Origin: Nocardia vermiculata NBRC 100427
GTDB taxonomy: Bacteria > Actinomycetota > Actinomycetes > Mycobacteriales > Mycobacteriaceae
Assembly (NCBI RefSeq): GCF_001613265.1
Contig: NZ_BDCA01000039.1
Span: 1-55,516, forward strand
Length of the DNA: 55,516 nucleotides
Direction: 5' to 3'
This document shows, one piece after another, positions 1-8,982 of the stretch. Position 1 is the first letter of the stretch. Every line of letters begins with the position of its first letter. The position numbers were made by a program, and so were the translations under genes. The notes under the pieces were generated by a model that saw only the letters and a list, made by a program, of their open reading frames with translations, was not told the DNA's origin and did no database searches.

Positions 1-371
1 GGCGGGCCCGCGGGGTTCGGCGACTGCGGCCGCGCCGGTGGCGGCGACTGCCGGAACCTGATCTCCGGCACCAGGTGCACCACCGGCCCGGTGACCCCGT
101 CACCGAGCCGGACCAGCATCGGCCGATCGACCGGCACCGGTTTCGTGAGCCGCTGCGCGTCCACGAAAACCCCGTTGGTACTGCCGTTGTCGGAGAGCAC
201 CCAGGCGCTCCCCTGCCAGACAAGTGTCGCGTGCACACGAGAGACCAGCGGATCATCGACGAAAACCGTCACCTCGGGTGCTCGCCCCAGAGTCACCTGC
301 TGTGTGGTTTCGAAGATCCGATCGGTTCCCTCATGGCGCACGGTGATCTTCTGCGCCCCCGGTAATGACAT
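1..371 (-). CDS. FHA-domain protein, truncated by window edge
   Basis: Only the N-terminal ~123 residues are inside the window; the gene runs off the left edge. The protein begins MSLPGAQKITVRH at an ATG (371) and shows a forkhead-associated fold signature: LGRAPE, then SRVHATL, then NGSTNGVFV. These are the Gly-Arg, Ser-x-x-His and Asn-Gly loops that bind phosphothreonine. After ~residue 100 the sequence becomes Pro/Gln/Arg-rich, a typical linker to a second domain that cannot be seen. An FHA domain fused to an ABC transporter (Rv1747-like) or a plain FHA adaptor are both possible. It is divergent from the metalloprotease gene and 8.6 kb from a Ser/Thr kinase whose phosphorylated targets it could read. 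Confidence 0.85.
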   Translation of the reverse strand, partial: MSLPGAQKITVRHEGTDRIFETTQQVTLGRAPEVTVFVDDPLVSRVHATLVWQGSAWVLSDNGSTNGVFVDAQRLTKPVPVDRPMLVRLGDGVTGPVVHLVPEIRFRQSPPPARPQSPNPAGP

Positions 372-476
372 GTGCCGGATACTATGCGATGGCCGCGACA
401 TCGGTGGGGGGCGAGCGCCCGGGCCGCCGACCGCACCGGCAACCGACCGAAAACCTGCCCGGGGAGGAATGGGGAC

Positions 477-1919
477 ATGGCGAAACGCCCGGTGGCGGCG
501 CTTGCCGCGCTGGTGCTGGCAATCGGTCTGCTCGCCGGATGCGCGATGACCACGAGTGGTCATGCCGTATCCATCTACGACAATCCGTTCCAGGTCGCCG
601 GGCTGCCCAGCACCAGTGGCCCGAGCGGTCCCCGTCCGGGCGCTACCGATGCACAGCTCGCCGCCACCGGTGGTGACAAGGGGCTCGTGGACACCATGGC
701 GCTCAACGCCATTGCCGATATCCAGAGCTTTTGGCGCGAGGAGTACCACACCGAATTCGACGGCGAGTTCAAGCCGGTCACCAAGTTCTACTCCTGGGAC
801 GCGAAGGCGCCCCGCTCGCGCGGCACCCGGTTCTGCGACGACACCACCTATCAGCTGGTCAATGCCGCCTACTGCCGGCTGGACAACTCCGTCGGCTGGG
901 ATCGCGGCGTGCTGTTGCCCTCCATGCAGGACAGCTTCGGCAAGATGGCGGTGGTCATGGTGCTGGCCCACGAATACGGCCACGCCGTGCAGACCATGTC
1001 ACACCTCGTATCCGGCGAGGACCCGGTCATCGTCAAGGAGCAACAGGCCGACTGCTTCGCCGGTGCGTTCATGCGCCACGTCGCCGAGGACAAGGCCGAG
1101 CATTTCACCATCAACACTTCCGACGGCCTCAACAATGTACTGGCCGCGACCGTCGCGATCCGGGATGCCGACCCCGAGGACCCCGAATCGGTGCACGGCT
1201 CGGCATTCGAGCGCGTCACCGCCGTCCAGATCGGCTTCACCGACGGCCCCAAAGGGTGCAAGGCCATCGATATGAAGGACATCGAGTCCCGCCGCAAGAA
1301 CCTTCCCCAGTCCTTCGGCGACGACGTCAACCGCGGGGAGCTGGCGATCACCAAGGACAGTCTGAAAGAACTGAGCAAGGCGATGGCGGCGATCATGCCG
1401 ATTCCCTCCGAGCCGAGCTACGACTATCACGGCGCCCTGCTGCACTGCCGCAACGGCGCCGACACCGTTCCGGTCACCTACTGTCCGGCGACCAACACCA
1501 TCGGGACCGACATCCCCGCGCTGATTCAGCGTGGTGCCGCGAATACCGATGATCAGGAGGGCTTTCCGACCCGGGTCGGTGGGGACTACAACGCGTATGT
1601 CGTGTTCGTCTCCCGCTATACGCTCGCGGTCCAACGCGGCGCTCGCCAGCAGCTGACCGGTGCGAAGACCGGGTTGCGGGCCGCCTGTCTGTCCGGAGTC
1701 ATCACCGCGAAACTCGCGGACCCGAATCGCGGTGCCCAGGACGGCGATATCGCGCTCTCGCCCGGTGATCTCGACAAGGCGGTATCCGGGCTGCTCAGCG
1801 ACGGATTGGCCGCCAGCGATGTGGAAGGCAAAACGGTGCCCAGCGGATTCTCCCGCGTCGACGCATTCCGCGCCGGGGTCCTCGGTACTCAGCAGACCTG
1901 CGAGTCGCGTTACTCCTGA
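477..1919 (+). CDS. Putative lipoprotein neutral zinc metallopeptidase
   Basis: The 480-residue product starts at ATG 477, behind a GGGGAGGA ribosome site. An upstream in-frame extension to 372 is rejected because it would bury the signal peptide. The N-terminus has a hydrophobic stretch ending in LLAGC (Cys22), a lipobox, so the protein is probably lipid-anchored outside the membrane. The catalytic HExxH zinc motif is H165-E-Y-G-H169, followed by a downstream acidic segment (EQQADCFAG) as in the neutral zinc metallopeptidase (YpfJ-like, Pfam Zn_peptidase) family. Several Cys residues in the C-terminal third suggest disulfides. The substrate is unknown. It lies between two FHA genes, near the ESX-4-like locus. 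Confidence 0.85.
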   Translation: MAKRPVAALAALVLAIGLLAGCAMTTSGHAVSIYDNPFQVAGLPSTSGPSGPRPGATDAQLAATGGDKGLVDTMALNAIADIQSFWREEYHTEFDGEFKPVTKFYSWDAKAPRSRGTRFCDDTTYQLVNAAYCRLDNSVGWDRGVLLPSMQDSFGKMAVVMVLAHEYGHAVQTMSHLVSGEDPVIVKEQQADCFAGAFMRHVAEDKAEHFTINTSDGLNNVLAATVAIRDADPEDPESVHGSAFERVTAVQIGFTDGPKGCKAIDMKDIESRRKNLPQSFGDDVNRGELAITKDSLKELSKAMAAIMPIPSEPSYDYHGALLHCRNGADTVPVTYCPATNTIGTDIPALIQRGAANTDDQEGFPTRVGGDYNAYVVFVSRYTLAVQRGARQQLTGAKTGLRAACLSGVITAKLADPNRGAQDGDIALSPGDLDKAVSGLLSDGLAASDVEGKTVPSGFSRVDAFRAGVLGTQQTCESRYS

Positions 1920-1936
1920 CCTGCGGGGCCGAGCGC

Positions 1937-3481
1937 TCAGCCGAACGGTGGCGGTGCCGCCGGGTCCAACCGCAACACCCGGTTGCCGAGCATGATCTCC
2001 GAACCTTGCACCAGCACCATCGGCTGGTTGGGCTGCAGCCGAATCCACTCGCGATATCCCGGAGGCCGGGCCCGGGTGCCATTGGTCGAACCGCGGTCGA
2101 CCACCGTGATATCCCAGTTCAGCAGCCGAATCTCGGCGTGTGCCCGCGACATTCCGCCCGAGGAATCCTCGATCTTGACCGGGAGCAGACCACGCTGGGC
2201 GGCATCGGAATTCTCCGGGTCCCGGCCGATCACGGCATCGGAGGCCAGCAGATAGGTCATACCGTCGTCGAGAACCAGCATGCCCAGTGGCGGCCTGGCG
2301 ACCTCCGTCGGCGGCTGGGTCTGATCGACCGGCATCCCGCACACCGTGCAGAACGCCGAACGCGGATCGCTGGGATGGGCGCGCGCGCATTTGAATCCCA
2401 TCACCCGCACCGTCAGCGAGGTCGCGCGAGCAGTCGCCTCCATCCGGCGTTCCAGCTCCGGGTCGGGACCGGGCGCAGGATTGGTTCCGCGCCGCTGGGG
2501 CTGCGCGCCGCGCGGATCCGGCGCGGCTTCGGCGGCCGCCGCTTCGGGCGAGGTGGGCGTCCCGCGCAGCTGCGTCTGCGCCCGCCGCGGGTCGGCCATG
2601 GCCTCGCTCGGGCGGGCATCGGTGGCCGGGGGCAGCTCCTGGTCGGGCCGAGGCTGCTGCGCCGGCCCGCCGGAACCGGGGGTCGCAGCGCGCAGCTGGG
2701 TCTGGGCGAGACGGGGATCGTCCGCTTGTTCGGCCGGGCGTGCGGCATCGGGCGGCTGCTCCCGGTTGCGGCGCGGATCGTCCGCAGGACCCCCGGCGGC
2801 CTCGGCGCGACGACCAGCACCGGTATCCGGCGACGGTAGTTGCGGTTCCGGGCGCTGGGCGTCCAACTGCGAGGTCGGCGGTAGCTCCGCGCGCCGATGC
2901 GCACCGGCGGGCCCGGTACGCACGGCCCGATTGCGGGCCCGGCTGCGCTCGCCTTCGAACCAGACCACCGCTCCGGCGGCGGCCGCTACCCCCTCCACCA
3001 GCGATCCGATACCACGCTCGGGCAGTTCCGGAATTCGCCCACGCTCGTCGTCGATGAAGACGGCCACCGCCCGGGCCGGTGGTTCGGTGAAACGGTCGAC
3101 GGTGAATGCGGCGTCGACCCCGCGGTAATACTCCACACCGCGGGCGCCCGCCAGCACCGCGGTGACTGCGCCGTGCAGGAAGATCGCGATCCCACCGGTA
3201 TCCGAGCGCGAGAGAATGCCCAGGTCGATCGGGCTACCGTCGATCTGCTCGGCCTCCTGCATCAGCCATCGTGTGGCCTCGCGGGCGATCATCCGGCCCG
3301 GCCCGGTCGGCGTGGTGTCGGCGGCTTCGGACACCAGTTGCGCGACGGCTTCGGCCGCCCGCATCGCCGGTGCGTCCGGACCTACCCGCCCGCGTTCGCG
3401 GTGCGCGACCACGACCAATGCCCCCGCTACCCGTACGACGACATGGTTACCCGCGACAACCTCGACCTGCCGATCCATCAA
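1937..3481 (-). CDS. FHA-domain protein with zinc-knuckle-like Cys/His cluster
   Basis: 514 residues. The N-terminal ~200 residues form a globular domain of no family I recognise. A long Pro/Gln/Arg-rich, probably disordered linker follows (~200-365). A C-terminal FHA domain shows GRDPEN at ~419, MSRAHAE and GSTNGTR at ~464. Just before the FHA is a C-x3-H-x8-C-x2-C cluster (KCARAHPSDPRSAFCTVCGM) that looks like a small zinc ribbon. No signal peptide or membrane segment is apparent, so it is probably cytoplasmic. FHA proteins accompany ESX loci in several actinomycetes and read Ser/Thr kinase output. It is divergent from the first of five lipoproteins. Confidence 0.85.
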   Translation of the reverse strand: MMDRQVEVVAGNHVVVRVAGALVVVAHRERGRVGPDAPAMRAAEAVAQLVSEAADTTPTGPGRMIAREATRWLMQEAEQIDGSPIDLGILSRSDTGGIAIFLHGAVTAVLAGARGVEYYRGVDAAFTVDRFTEPPARAVAVFIDDERGRIPELPERGIGSLVEGVAAAAGAVVWFEGERSRARNRAVRTGPAGAHRRAELPPTSQLDAQRPEPQLPSPDTGAGRRAEAAGGPADDPRRNREQPPDAARPAEQADDPRLAQTQLRAATPGSGGPAQQPRPDQELPPATDARPSEAMADPRRAQTQLRGTPTSPEAAAAEAAPDPRGAQPQRRGTNPAPGPDPELERRMEATARATSLTVRVMGFKCARAHPSDPRSAFCTVCGMPVDQTQPPTEVARPPLGMLVLDDGMTYLLASDAVIGRDPENSDAAQRGLLPVKIEDSSGGMSRAHAEIRLLNWDITVVDRGSTNGTRARPPGYREWIRLQPNQPMVLVQGSEIMLGNRVLRLDPAAPPPFG

Positions 3482-3630
3482 CAGAACCGGCCTCCGAGCA
3501 GAATCAGCGCCGCGGTAACCACACGGTCAAGGTTAAGGCAATCGTGCCGCATGGGCCCCGGGCGTCGGTGCGGTCCGGTAATTTCGGTATCCGAGGACCG
3601 GACGAATCACCGGATCGAAGGGGGTCGGCG

Positions 3631-4830
3631 ATGCGCCGCACATCTCGTATATCTCTGGTTTGTACCTGTGCCGCGCTGATCGGTCTGCTGTCCGGCTGCG
3701 GTGTGGAGGGGACTCCGACCGCCGCCGAGATCGATGTACGCACGCTCGACGTCGGCCCCTACCCGGTGGACCGGCACAGCTACGACACCACTGCCGGCGA
3801 CAAAGGCGCGCTGGTAGAGGGCATGCGAATGTCGGCGGCGGTGGTGCCGAGTGTGGATATCGATCCGTCGCTGACCGTCGGGGCGGGCGGACGCGTCGTC
3901 GAGGACAGCGCCGAGGCGACCCGGCGCCTGCTGGCCGGTGTGTCCAAACCCGCGCTCGACGACAACGAGATGATCGTCGGCTACGTCGCGGCCGGCTCGG
4001 ACCGGCCCACCGACGGCGAGGGTGCCGCGCAGGCCACCACGGTGACCGATCTGGTGATGCGCTTCCCGGACGAGACGAAGGCCGCACGGGCGGCACAGCA
4101 ACTCGAGGATGTCGACTTCGCGGTGGCGCCGGACCTCAACCGGAAGCTCACCCTGCCCGAACACCCGGAAGCACTCGTCCACTACCGGCCGGGCGTCCCC
4201 ACCGTCGGCGCCTTCATGCCCTACAAGCAGTTCGTGATCTCACTGTTCATCCAGCGCCCGAAATCCGAGCCGGACGACCTGCTGACCTGGGTACGCAAAA
4301 CGCTGGATGCCCAGGTTGCCGCGCTGGACACGTTCCAGCCGACCCCACAGCGCGATCTCGGCCGGCTGCCGGTGGATCCCGACGGGCTGCTAGCCCGCGC
4401 CGTCGTCCGCGATCGCACGAACCGCGTGCCCGATCAGACCGACTTCGCGACCTACGCCCCGCCGGCATTCGTGCACATCGCGGCCGACGAAGCACAACGC
4501 CGCCAACTGGTGGACGAGACCGGCCTGAACTCGCTCGCGATCGCCGACGACAGTTCGGTACTGCGGGTACGCGACAGCGAGGCCGGTGCCCGGCTGATCG
4601 ACGGCCTGATCACCACCTCCGGTCCGCAGTACGACCCGACCGAGGCGTCGGCACCGGTCCCCGGCGCGAAATGCCTGGCCCGCAATAGTTCCGGAGATAC
4701 GAACAGCGACAGCAGGTTTCGGTGCTATGTCCCGTATCGCGAGTACGTGCAGGTCGTGAACGCCGATGACCGCGGCGATATGAATCACCGTGTCGCCGCG
4801 GCGTATGCGTTGCTGGCCAACATCTTCTGA
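3631..4830 (+). CDS. Lipoprotein, subtype A, paralogue 1 of 5
   Basis: 399 residues from ATG 3631. The signal peptide ends in LLSGC (Cys23), a lipobox. The mature N-terminus reads EIDVRTLDVGPYPVD, shared with the lipoproteins at 7641 and 11891. Other marks shared by the set are a mid-protein HYRPG block, a PVDPDGLLAR block, and a Cys pair near the C-terminus (CLAR ... RCYVPYREYV) followed by NHRVAAAYALLAN. From memory it fits the actinobacterial lipoprotein family labelled DUF7373; no function is known. The final motif has diverged from the QRxxAQY form of the other four copies. It precedes the Rv3446c-family gene by ~100 bp and may share its transcript. Confidence 0.85.
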   Translation: MRRTSRISLVCTCAALIGLLSGCGVEGTPTAAEIDVRTLDVGPYPVDRHSYDTTAGDKGALVEGMRMSAAVVPSVDIDPSLTVGAGGRVVEDSAEATRRLLAGVSKPALDDNEMIVGYVAAGSDRPTDGEGAAQATTVTDLVMRFPDETKAARAAQQLEDVDFAVAPDLNRKLTLPEHPEALVHYRPGVPTVGAFMPYKQFVISLFIQRPKSEPDDLLTWVRKTLDAQVAALDTFQPTPQRDLGRLPVDPDGLLARAVVRDRTNRVPDQTDFATYAPPAFVHIAADEAQRRQLVDETGLNSLAIADDSSVLRVRDSEAGARLIDGLITTSGPQYDPTEASAPVPGAKCLARNSSGDTNSDSRFRCYVPYREYVQVVNADDRGDMNHRVAAAYALLANIF

Positions 4831-4896
4831 CGCGCGGGCCGGCGCTCCACGCGGCTGGAGTAACATGCCGCGAGATCCAGCCTGGAAGGGGAGGCC

Positions 4897-4932
4897 GTGC
4901 CGTTCACCGTGAAAATCCGGATCCGCGACTGA
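4897..4932 (+). CDS. Possible 11-codon leader peptide coupled to the next gene
   Basis: A GTG at 4897 follows a strong GGAAGGGGAGG ribosome site (4884-4894). It opens an 11-residue frame (VPFTVKIRIRD) whose TGA overlaps the ATG of the next gene as TGATG. The next gene has no Shine-Dalgarno sequence of its own, so its ribosomes may come from this mini-frame by termination-reinitiation. Such a frame could also arise by chance. Confidence 0.4.
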   Translation: MPFTVKIRIRD

Positions 4933-6335
4933 TGTCCACGGTCGATCTGGTCCTGACCGACAGCCGATTGTGGGCCCGAAGCGAATCCACACACTGGGAC
5001 GGTGCGCCGTCGGTGGTACCCGCCAGCGACGGTTCGAGCCTGATCGCCGGCGAACCACTGCAACCGCCGTATCCCGCGGTCTCGGCGGTGCGACTCGCCG
5101 ACGCCGACCGTATCGCCTTCGCTCCCGTACTTCCGACCGTCGCCGACGCGTTCGCCGCGATCTTCGGCACTGCCCTGACCTACCTGCGGTTACCCGGCCC
5201 GTGCGAGCGGCTCACCGTGGTCGGCCCGTCCGAATGGGGTACGCGCCGCCGGGCCGCACTCGAAGCCGGTGCACGCCGATTGGTCGGCGACATCGTCGTC
5301 GAACCGTTGGCGCTACGGGTGGCGAATCTTTCCGCCAGCACATCGCAGCAGCAACGCATCGCCGTGGTCGAACTGAATCCGCTCACCACCACCGTGACCC
5401 TCGCCGGCCGCTCGGGCAACCGGACCTGGATCGATTCCTGCGAATACGAGCCCACCCTCGGCACCGCGGATCTGGCCGAGGGGCGTGGGGTCGGCGCCGT
5501 CGTCGACGTCATCGATCGACTACTCGGTGGTCGGAAAGCCAGCTATGTGGTGGTTGTCGGCGCACCCGAACCCGCACTCGTCGACGAGATCCGCGCCGAA
5601 CTGACCCGTCGTCGCACCTTCGGGGTAGACGTGCGGGCGATGTCGGGTGTGGAACTCGTCCAGGGCGGCGCGAACCAGCCGGTCACCGGGCATGCGCTCG
5701 ATGCTCCCCAGCACCGGTGGACGGGATCACTGCACGAGCACGCGGCCACCGTCCAGCCCCCTCCGCAGCGGCGGACCGCGCGGTATCTCGCGTCCGCCGC
5801 ACTGATCGCGGTGATCGTCGCGGCGGTGGCGGTGACGGTCGTGCTCACCCGATCCGGCGACCACACCACGACGGCCGAACCCACCGCGGCGCCGTCCTCC
5901 CCTACCGCGAGCCCACTCCTCACCGAGACCTTCGGCCGGGTACGAGCCCAGCTCCCCGCCGGCTGGCACGTCACCGACCGGTCCGACTCCCGGGTCGACA
6001 TCTCCCCGGACAACGGTGCGCGCGAACGCATCTCCCTGGTGCAGAAACCACTGTCCGAAGGCTCCGGCCTCGAGGAAGTCGCCGGCGCGCTGGAGGCACA
6101 GATCGCCGCGCACCCGGGCGGCACGGTCGGTGCACTACAGCGCGACGTCGTTTTCGGTGGGCGGCCGGGTCTGTCCTACCAGGAGGTTCCGGGCGACGGC
6201 ACCGTGGTGCGGTGGCAGGTTCTGGTGGATCCCGGCCTGCAGGTCAGTGTCGGCTGCCAGTACCCGGCCGATAGCTGGGATTCGATGGCGTCCGAATGTG
6301 AGCAGTTCGTCGCGGACCTGCGGACCGGAGCATGA
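4932..6335 (+). CDS. Type VII secretion-associated protein, Rv3446c-like
   Basis: 467 residues starting at ATG 4932, which overlaps the stop of a mini-ORF. The N-terminal ~280 residues contain short motifs typical of an actin-like/ASKHA-type fold (for example RIAVVELNPLTTTVTLAG) without clear catalytic residues. One transmembrane helix lies at ~287-310 (YLASAALIAVIVAAVAV...), followed by a Ser/Thr/Pro linker and a ~120-residue extracytoplasmic domain beginning FGRVRAQLPAGWHVTDRS. This layout matches the ESX-associated family represented by Rv3446c, which in M. tuberculosis sits inside ESX-4 between esxU and eccC4. Here it lies ~7 kb from the esx pair, separated by lipoproteins and a kinase. 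Its role is not established. Confidence 0.75.
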   Translation: MSTVDLVLTDSRLWARSESTHWDGAPSVVPASDGSSLIAGEPLQPPYPAVSAVRLADADRIAFAPVLPTVADAFAAIFGTALTYLRLPGPCERLTVVGPSEWGTRRRAALEAGARRLVGDIVVEPLALRVANLSASTSQQQRIAVVELNPLTTTVTLAGRSGNRTWIDSCEYEPTLGTADLAEGRGVGAVVDVIDRLLGGRKASYVVVVGAPEPALVDEIRAELTRRRTFGVDVRAMSGVELVQGGANQPVTGHALDAPQHRWTGSLHEHAATVQPPPQRRTARYLASAALIAVIVAAVAVTVVLTRSGDHTTTAEPTAAPSSPTASPLLTETFGRVRAQLPAGWHVTDRSDSRVDISPDNGARERISLVQKPLSEGSGLEEVAGALEAQIAAHPGGTVGALQRDVVFGGRPGLSYQEVPGDGTVVRWQVLVDPGLQVSVGCQYPADSWDSMASECEQFVADLRTGA

Positions 6336-6432
6336 CACGCCCGCGGCGGTGACGGGTGGTGTTATCTTTCTTCGCAGCGTCGATGGAGTAGGCAAGTGTG
6401 CCCACCGGCGCCGAGCCTTCGGGAGGGGAAAC

Positions 6433-7644
6433 ATGCGAGGATCCGTGCGTTTGCTGACGGCTGCCATCGCAGCGGTCGCGCTGACCGTGACGGGGTGCGG
6501 CGGTTCGGAACCAGCGCCCGCACCGGTGGATGAGCCGACGATCGATCCGGGGGCGTTGGACTTCGGTCCGTACGATCCGACCCCGCGAGATATGGGCAAA
6601 CCCAAGAATCCGGAACAGGCGGCGATTTTCGAGGCCGAGCGGCTGGGCAACTACATGCCGCTGCCGATGGACATCGACCCGGCCTTCGTCTACAACGGCA
6701 TGCTCCAAACGCTGACCTTCATCGATCCGAAGGAATCGCTGCTGCGGGACTTCGCCGACCTCGGCCACTTCGCCGAGGATGCCCCGGACCTGATCAGCGG
6801 TTTCGTCAACTACGGCAAGAACGACCCGGACAACTACGGGATCGAACTGGTCAATGCCGCGATGATCTTCCCCAGCGAGCAGCGTGCCACCGAGGTCGCC
6901 GCGGCGCTGGAGCGACGCGATTTCACCACCGACCCGCAGATGCAGGCCGTAGCCATCCCCAACTATCCCCAGGCCCACGCTCACTGGGTTCCGACCCAGC
7001 AGGTGATCGACGTCTGGTACCCGGTGGGCCGGCTGGTGCTCTACACATCGATATACGACCAGGCAAAGAGCTATTTCAACAAGGTCGATCTGCCCGATCT
7101 GGTCGCCCGTGCCACCCGCAGCCTGGACAAGGTCGTCCCCGCGGTCACGAAGTTCACCCCCACCCCTCCGGACAAGCTGATGGATCAGCCGGTGGATATC
7201 GACGGAATGCTGGGCCGCACCATGGTCCGGCCGCAGGCGGCGCAGGGGGAATGGCTCAACCCGCCGGGGGTGTACACGGGGTTGCAGGGCCTCGCCTTCG
7301 ATTCGGATCCGGCGGATACCCGCAAATGGTGGGAGGCCGTCGGGGTGGACAGGTTCGCCGACTACGGCAACCTGGTCATCCGCACCAGAGATGCCGCGGC
7401 AGCGAAGGATGCGGTCGAGGAACTGGCCGGTTCCGCCAAGAAGTTCAAACCCGCTGCGGCGCCGAAAAACCTGCCGATCGCGCAGTGCCGGGAATACACC
7501 GGACCGGTACAGCAGGCCATCCGCTTCTATTGCGCCGTGAACCAGGGCAGATATGTCGGACAATCCGCTGCTGAACAGCTACTCGATGCGCAACAACGCA
7601 TTTCGGCTCAGTACGCCATCTTCGTGAAGGCGGACAAGGAATGA
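6433..7644 (+). CDS. Lipoprotein, subtype B, paralogue 2 of 5
   Basis: 403 residues from ATG 6433, with GGGAGGGGAA just upstream. The lipobox is VTGC (Cys22), followed by a short Pro-rich spacer. Subtype B marks are LDFGPYDPTPRDMGKPKN, ERLGNYMPLPMDIDP and a C-terminal RFYCAVNQGRYV ... DAQQRISAQYAIF. The closest relative in the window is the gene at 10670. The stop overlaps the start of the next lipoprotein (ATGA), so the two are translationally coupled. The product is probably anchored in the outer leaflet of the plasma membrane. The function is unknown. Confidence 0.85.
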   Translation: MRGSVRLLTAAIAAVALTVTGCGGSEPAPAPVDEPTIDPGALDFGPYDPTPRDMGKPKNPEQAAIFEAERLGNYMPLPMDIDPAFVYNGMLQTLTFIDPKESLLRDFADLGHFAEDAPDLISGFVNYGKNDPDNYGIELVNAAMIFPSEQRATEVAAALERRDFTTDPQMQAVAIPNYPQAHAHWVPTQQVIDVWYPVGRLVLYTSIYDQAKSYFNKVDLPDLVARATRSLDKVVPAVTKFTPTPPDKLMDQPVDIDGMLGRTMVRPQAAQGEWLNPPGVYTGLQGLAFDSDPADTRKWWEAVGVDRFADYGNLVIRTRDAAAAKDAVEELAGSAKKFKPAAAPKNLPIAQCREYTGPVQQAIRFYCAVNQGRYVGQSAAEQLLDAQQRISAQYAIFVKADKE

Positions 7645-8906
7645 GGACTCGACTGTTTCGCACCGGGTCGGCTGCCGCCTGCCTGACCGCCCTGTTCGCG
7701 CTCACCGGCTGCGCGTCGACGCTCGGTGGCTGGGCCGGACCCGCCGAAGTCGATGTACGCACCCTCGATGTGGGGCCGTACGAGGTCCGACCGCTCGATA
7801 TCCATGTCGATCAGAGGCCGGGATTCACCTATGCCCCCTACGCGGCGGGCATGCGGATGGCGGATTACGTGATCACCCCGGACCAGGTAGACCCGCACCT
7901 GACCAAGTATGCGAAATCAGGGTCGTTCACCCCCGGCAGCCCGCCGGACGCCCTCGGCGGCGCCACGGCGATGGGTGAGACCCTCAAACGCAACCACACG
8001 GTGTACGGATTCACGACGGCGGGAAGTACTGCCGACGCCGGCTGGAAGAACAGCGGCTGGCCCGAACCCTCGACAACCTCGAAATCCGATGCCACCACCC
8101 TCGCGATCACCGTGCTCGCATACAACGACGCCGACAGCGCGACCCGCGCGGCAGGCGACATCTACACCACCGACTTCGACACCTTCAAGGACAAGAACAA
8201 GGCCGTCGAACTCACGAAACACACTTCGGCACAAGCCCATTGGCAGCCCGGCGGTCACGCGTTGCGTTCCTTTCTCGCGCACGGTTCCTATGTCGTGTCG
8301 ATACTGGCCATCACCCCCGGCACCGACCTGGATGCGCTGACCACCCTGACCGAGCAGGCCTTCGACAAGGAACTCCCGGTCCTCGACGGGCTCGAGACCG
8401 TCACCGACGAGCAAACCGTCCAGTTGCCCTGGGACCCCGATTATCTGCTGAGCCGCGCGCTGAACACGATGCAAACCGGTCGTCCACAGTACGAAGACGA
8501 CAACGGCATCTTCGGTGCCCGCGGCTTCCTCCACTATCTGCCCGACCGCAAGATCGGCGCGAAGAATGTGGCAGATCTGCAGGGCGAAGGATTCGCCAAA
8601 ACCTCCGATGCGCTGGTCGTGCGCACCGCCGACGCCGCTGCGGCGAAGCGGGCGGTAACCGGCCGCATCCTGCTGCGCGGCGCCGCGGGCGCACCCGCAG
8701 ACAGCGTCCCGAAGGTGCCGGACTCGGCGTGCGTCGAGAACACGGCCAAGGATCCCATCTATTACCACGAGGCTCCGAAGCGGTACGTCTGTCTCGTCTC
8801 CTACCGCAACTACGTCGGCTATGTGACGTCGAATCAGCTGGTCGACGTGCATCAACGGGCGGCAGCGCAGTACGCACTTTTCGCCAACAGCCAGTGGTTG
8901 CCGTGA
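7641..8906 (+). CDS. Lipoprotein, subtype A, paralogue 3 of 5
   Basis: 421 residues. The start ATG overlaps the previous stop by 4 bases. The signal peptide ends in ALTGC (Cys24). Mature sequence EVDVRTLDVGPYEVRPLD is shared with subtype A. Also present are AHWQPG, PWDPDYLLSRA, and a C-terminal Cys pair with RYVCLVSYRNYVGYV followed by HQRAAAQYALFANS. It is longer than the other copies, with an insert rich in Thr/Ser and Asp around residues 95-160. Together with the preceding gene it forms a B-A pair that is repeated after the kinase gene. It lies 76 bp upstream of that kinase. Confidence 0.85.
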   Translation: MRTRLFRTGSAAACLTALFALTGCASTLGGWAGPAEVDVRTLDVGPYEVRPLDIHVDQRPGFTYAPYAAGMRMADYVITPDQVDPHLTKYAKSGSFTPGSPPDALGGATAMGETLKRNHTVYGFTTAGSTADAGWKNSGWPEPSTTSKSDATTLAITVLAYNDADSATRAAGDIYTTDFDTFKDKNKAVELTKHTSAQAHWQPGGHALRSFLAHGSYVVSILAITPGTDLDALTTLTEQAFDKELPVLDGLETVTDEQTVQLPWDPDYLLSRALNTMQTGRPQYEDDNGIFGARGFLHYLPDRKIGAKNVADLQGEGFAKTSDALVVRTADAAAAKRAVTGRILLRGAAGAPADSVPKVPDSACVENTAKDPIYYHEAPKRYVCLVSYRNYVGYVTSNQLVDVHQRAAAQYALFANSQWLP

Positions 8907-8982
8907 GTCGACCCACTACCGAACCGTCCAGTAAGCTCCGCGGCAGTACGCGGCCCCCCGAACAATCAGGAGTTAGTTACTG

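Noticed and set aside
999..2390. 463-residue minus-strand frame across the Zn-metalloprotease and FHA genes
   Set aside because: It lies antisense or out of frame to two genes with clear motifs and has no family motif of its own; it is a high-G+C shadow frame.
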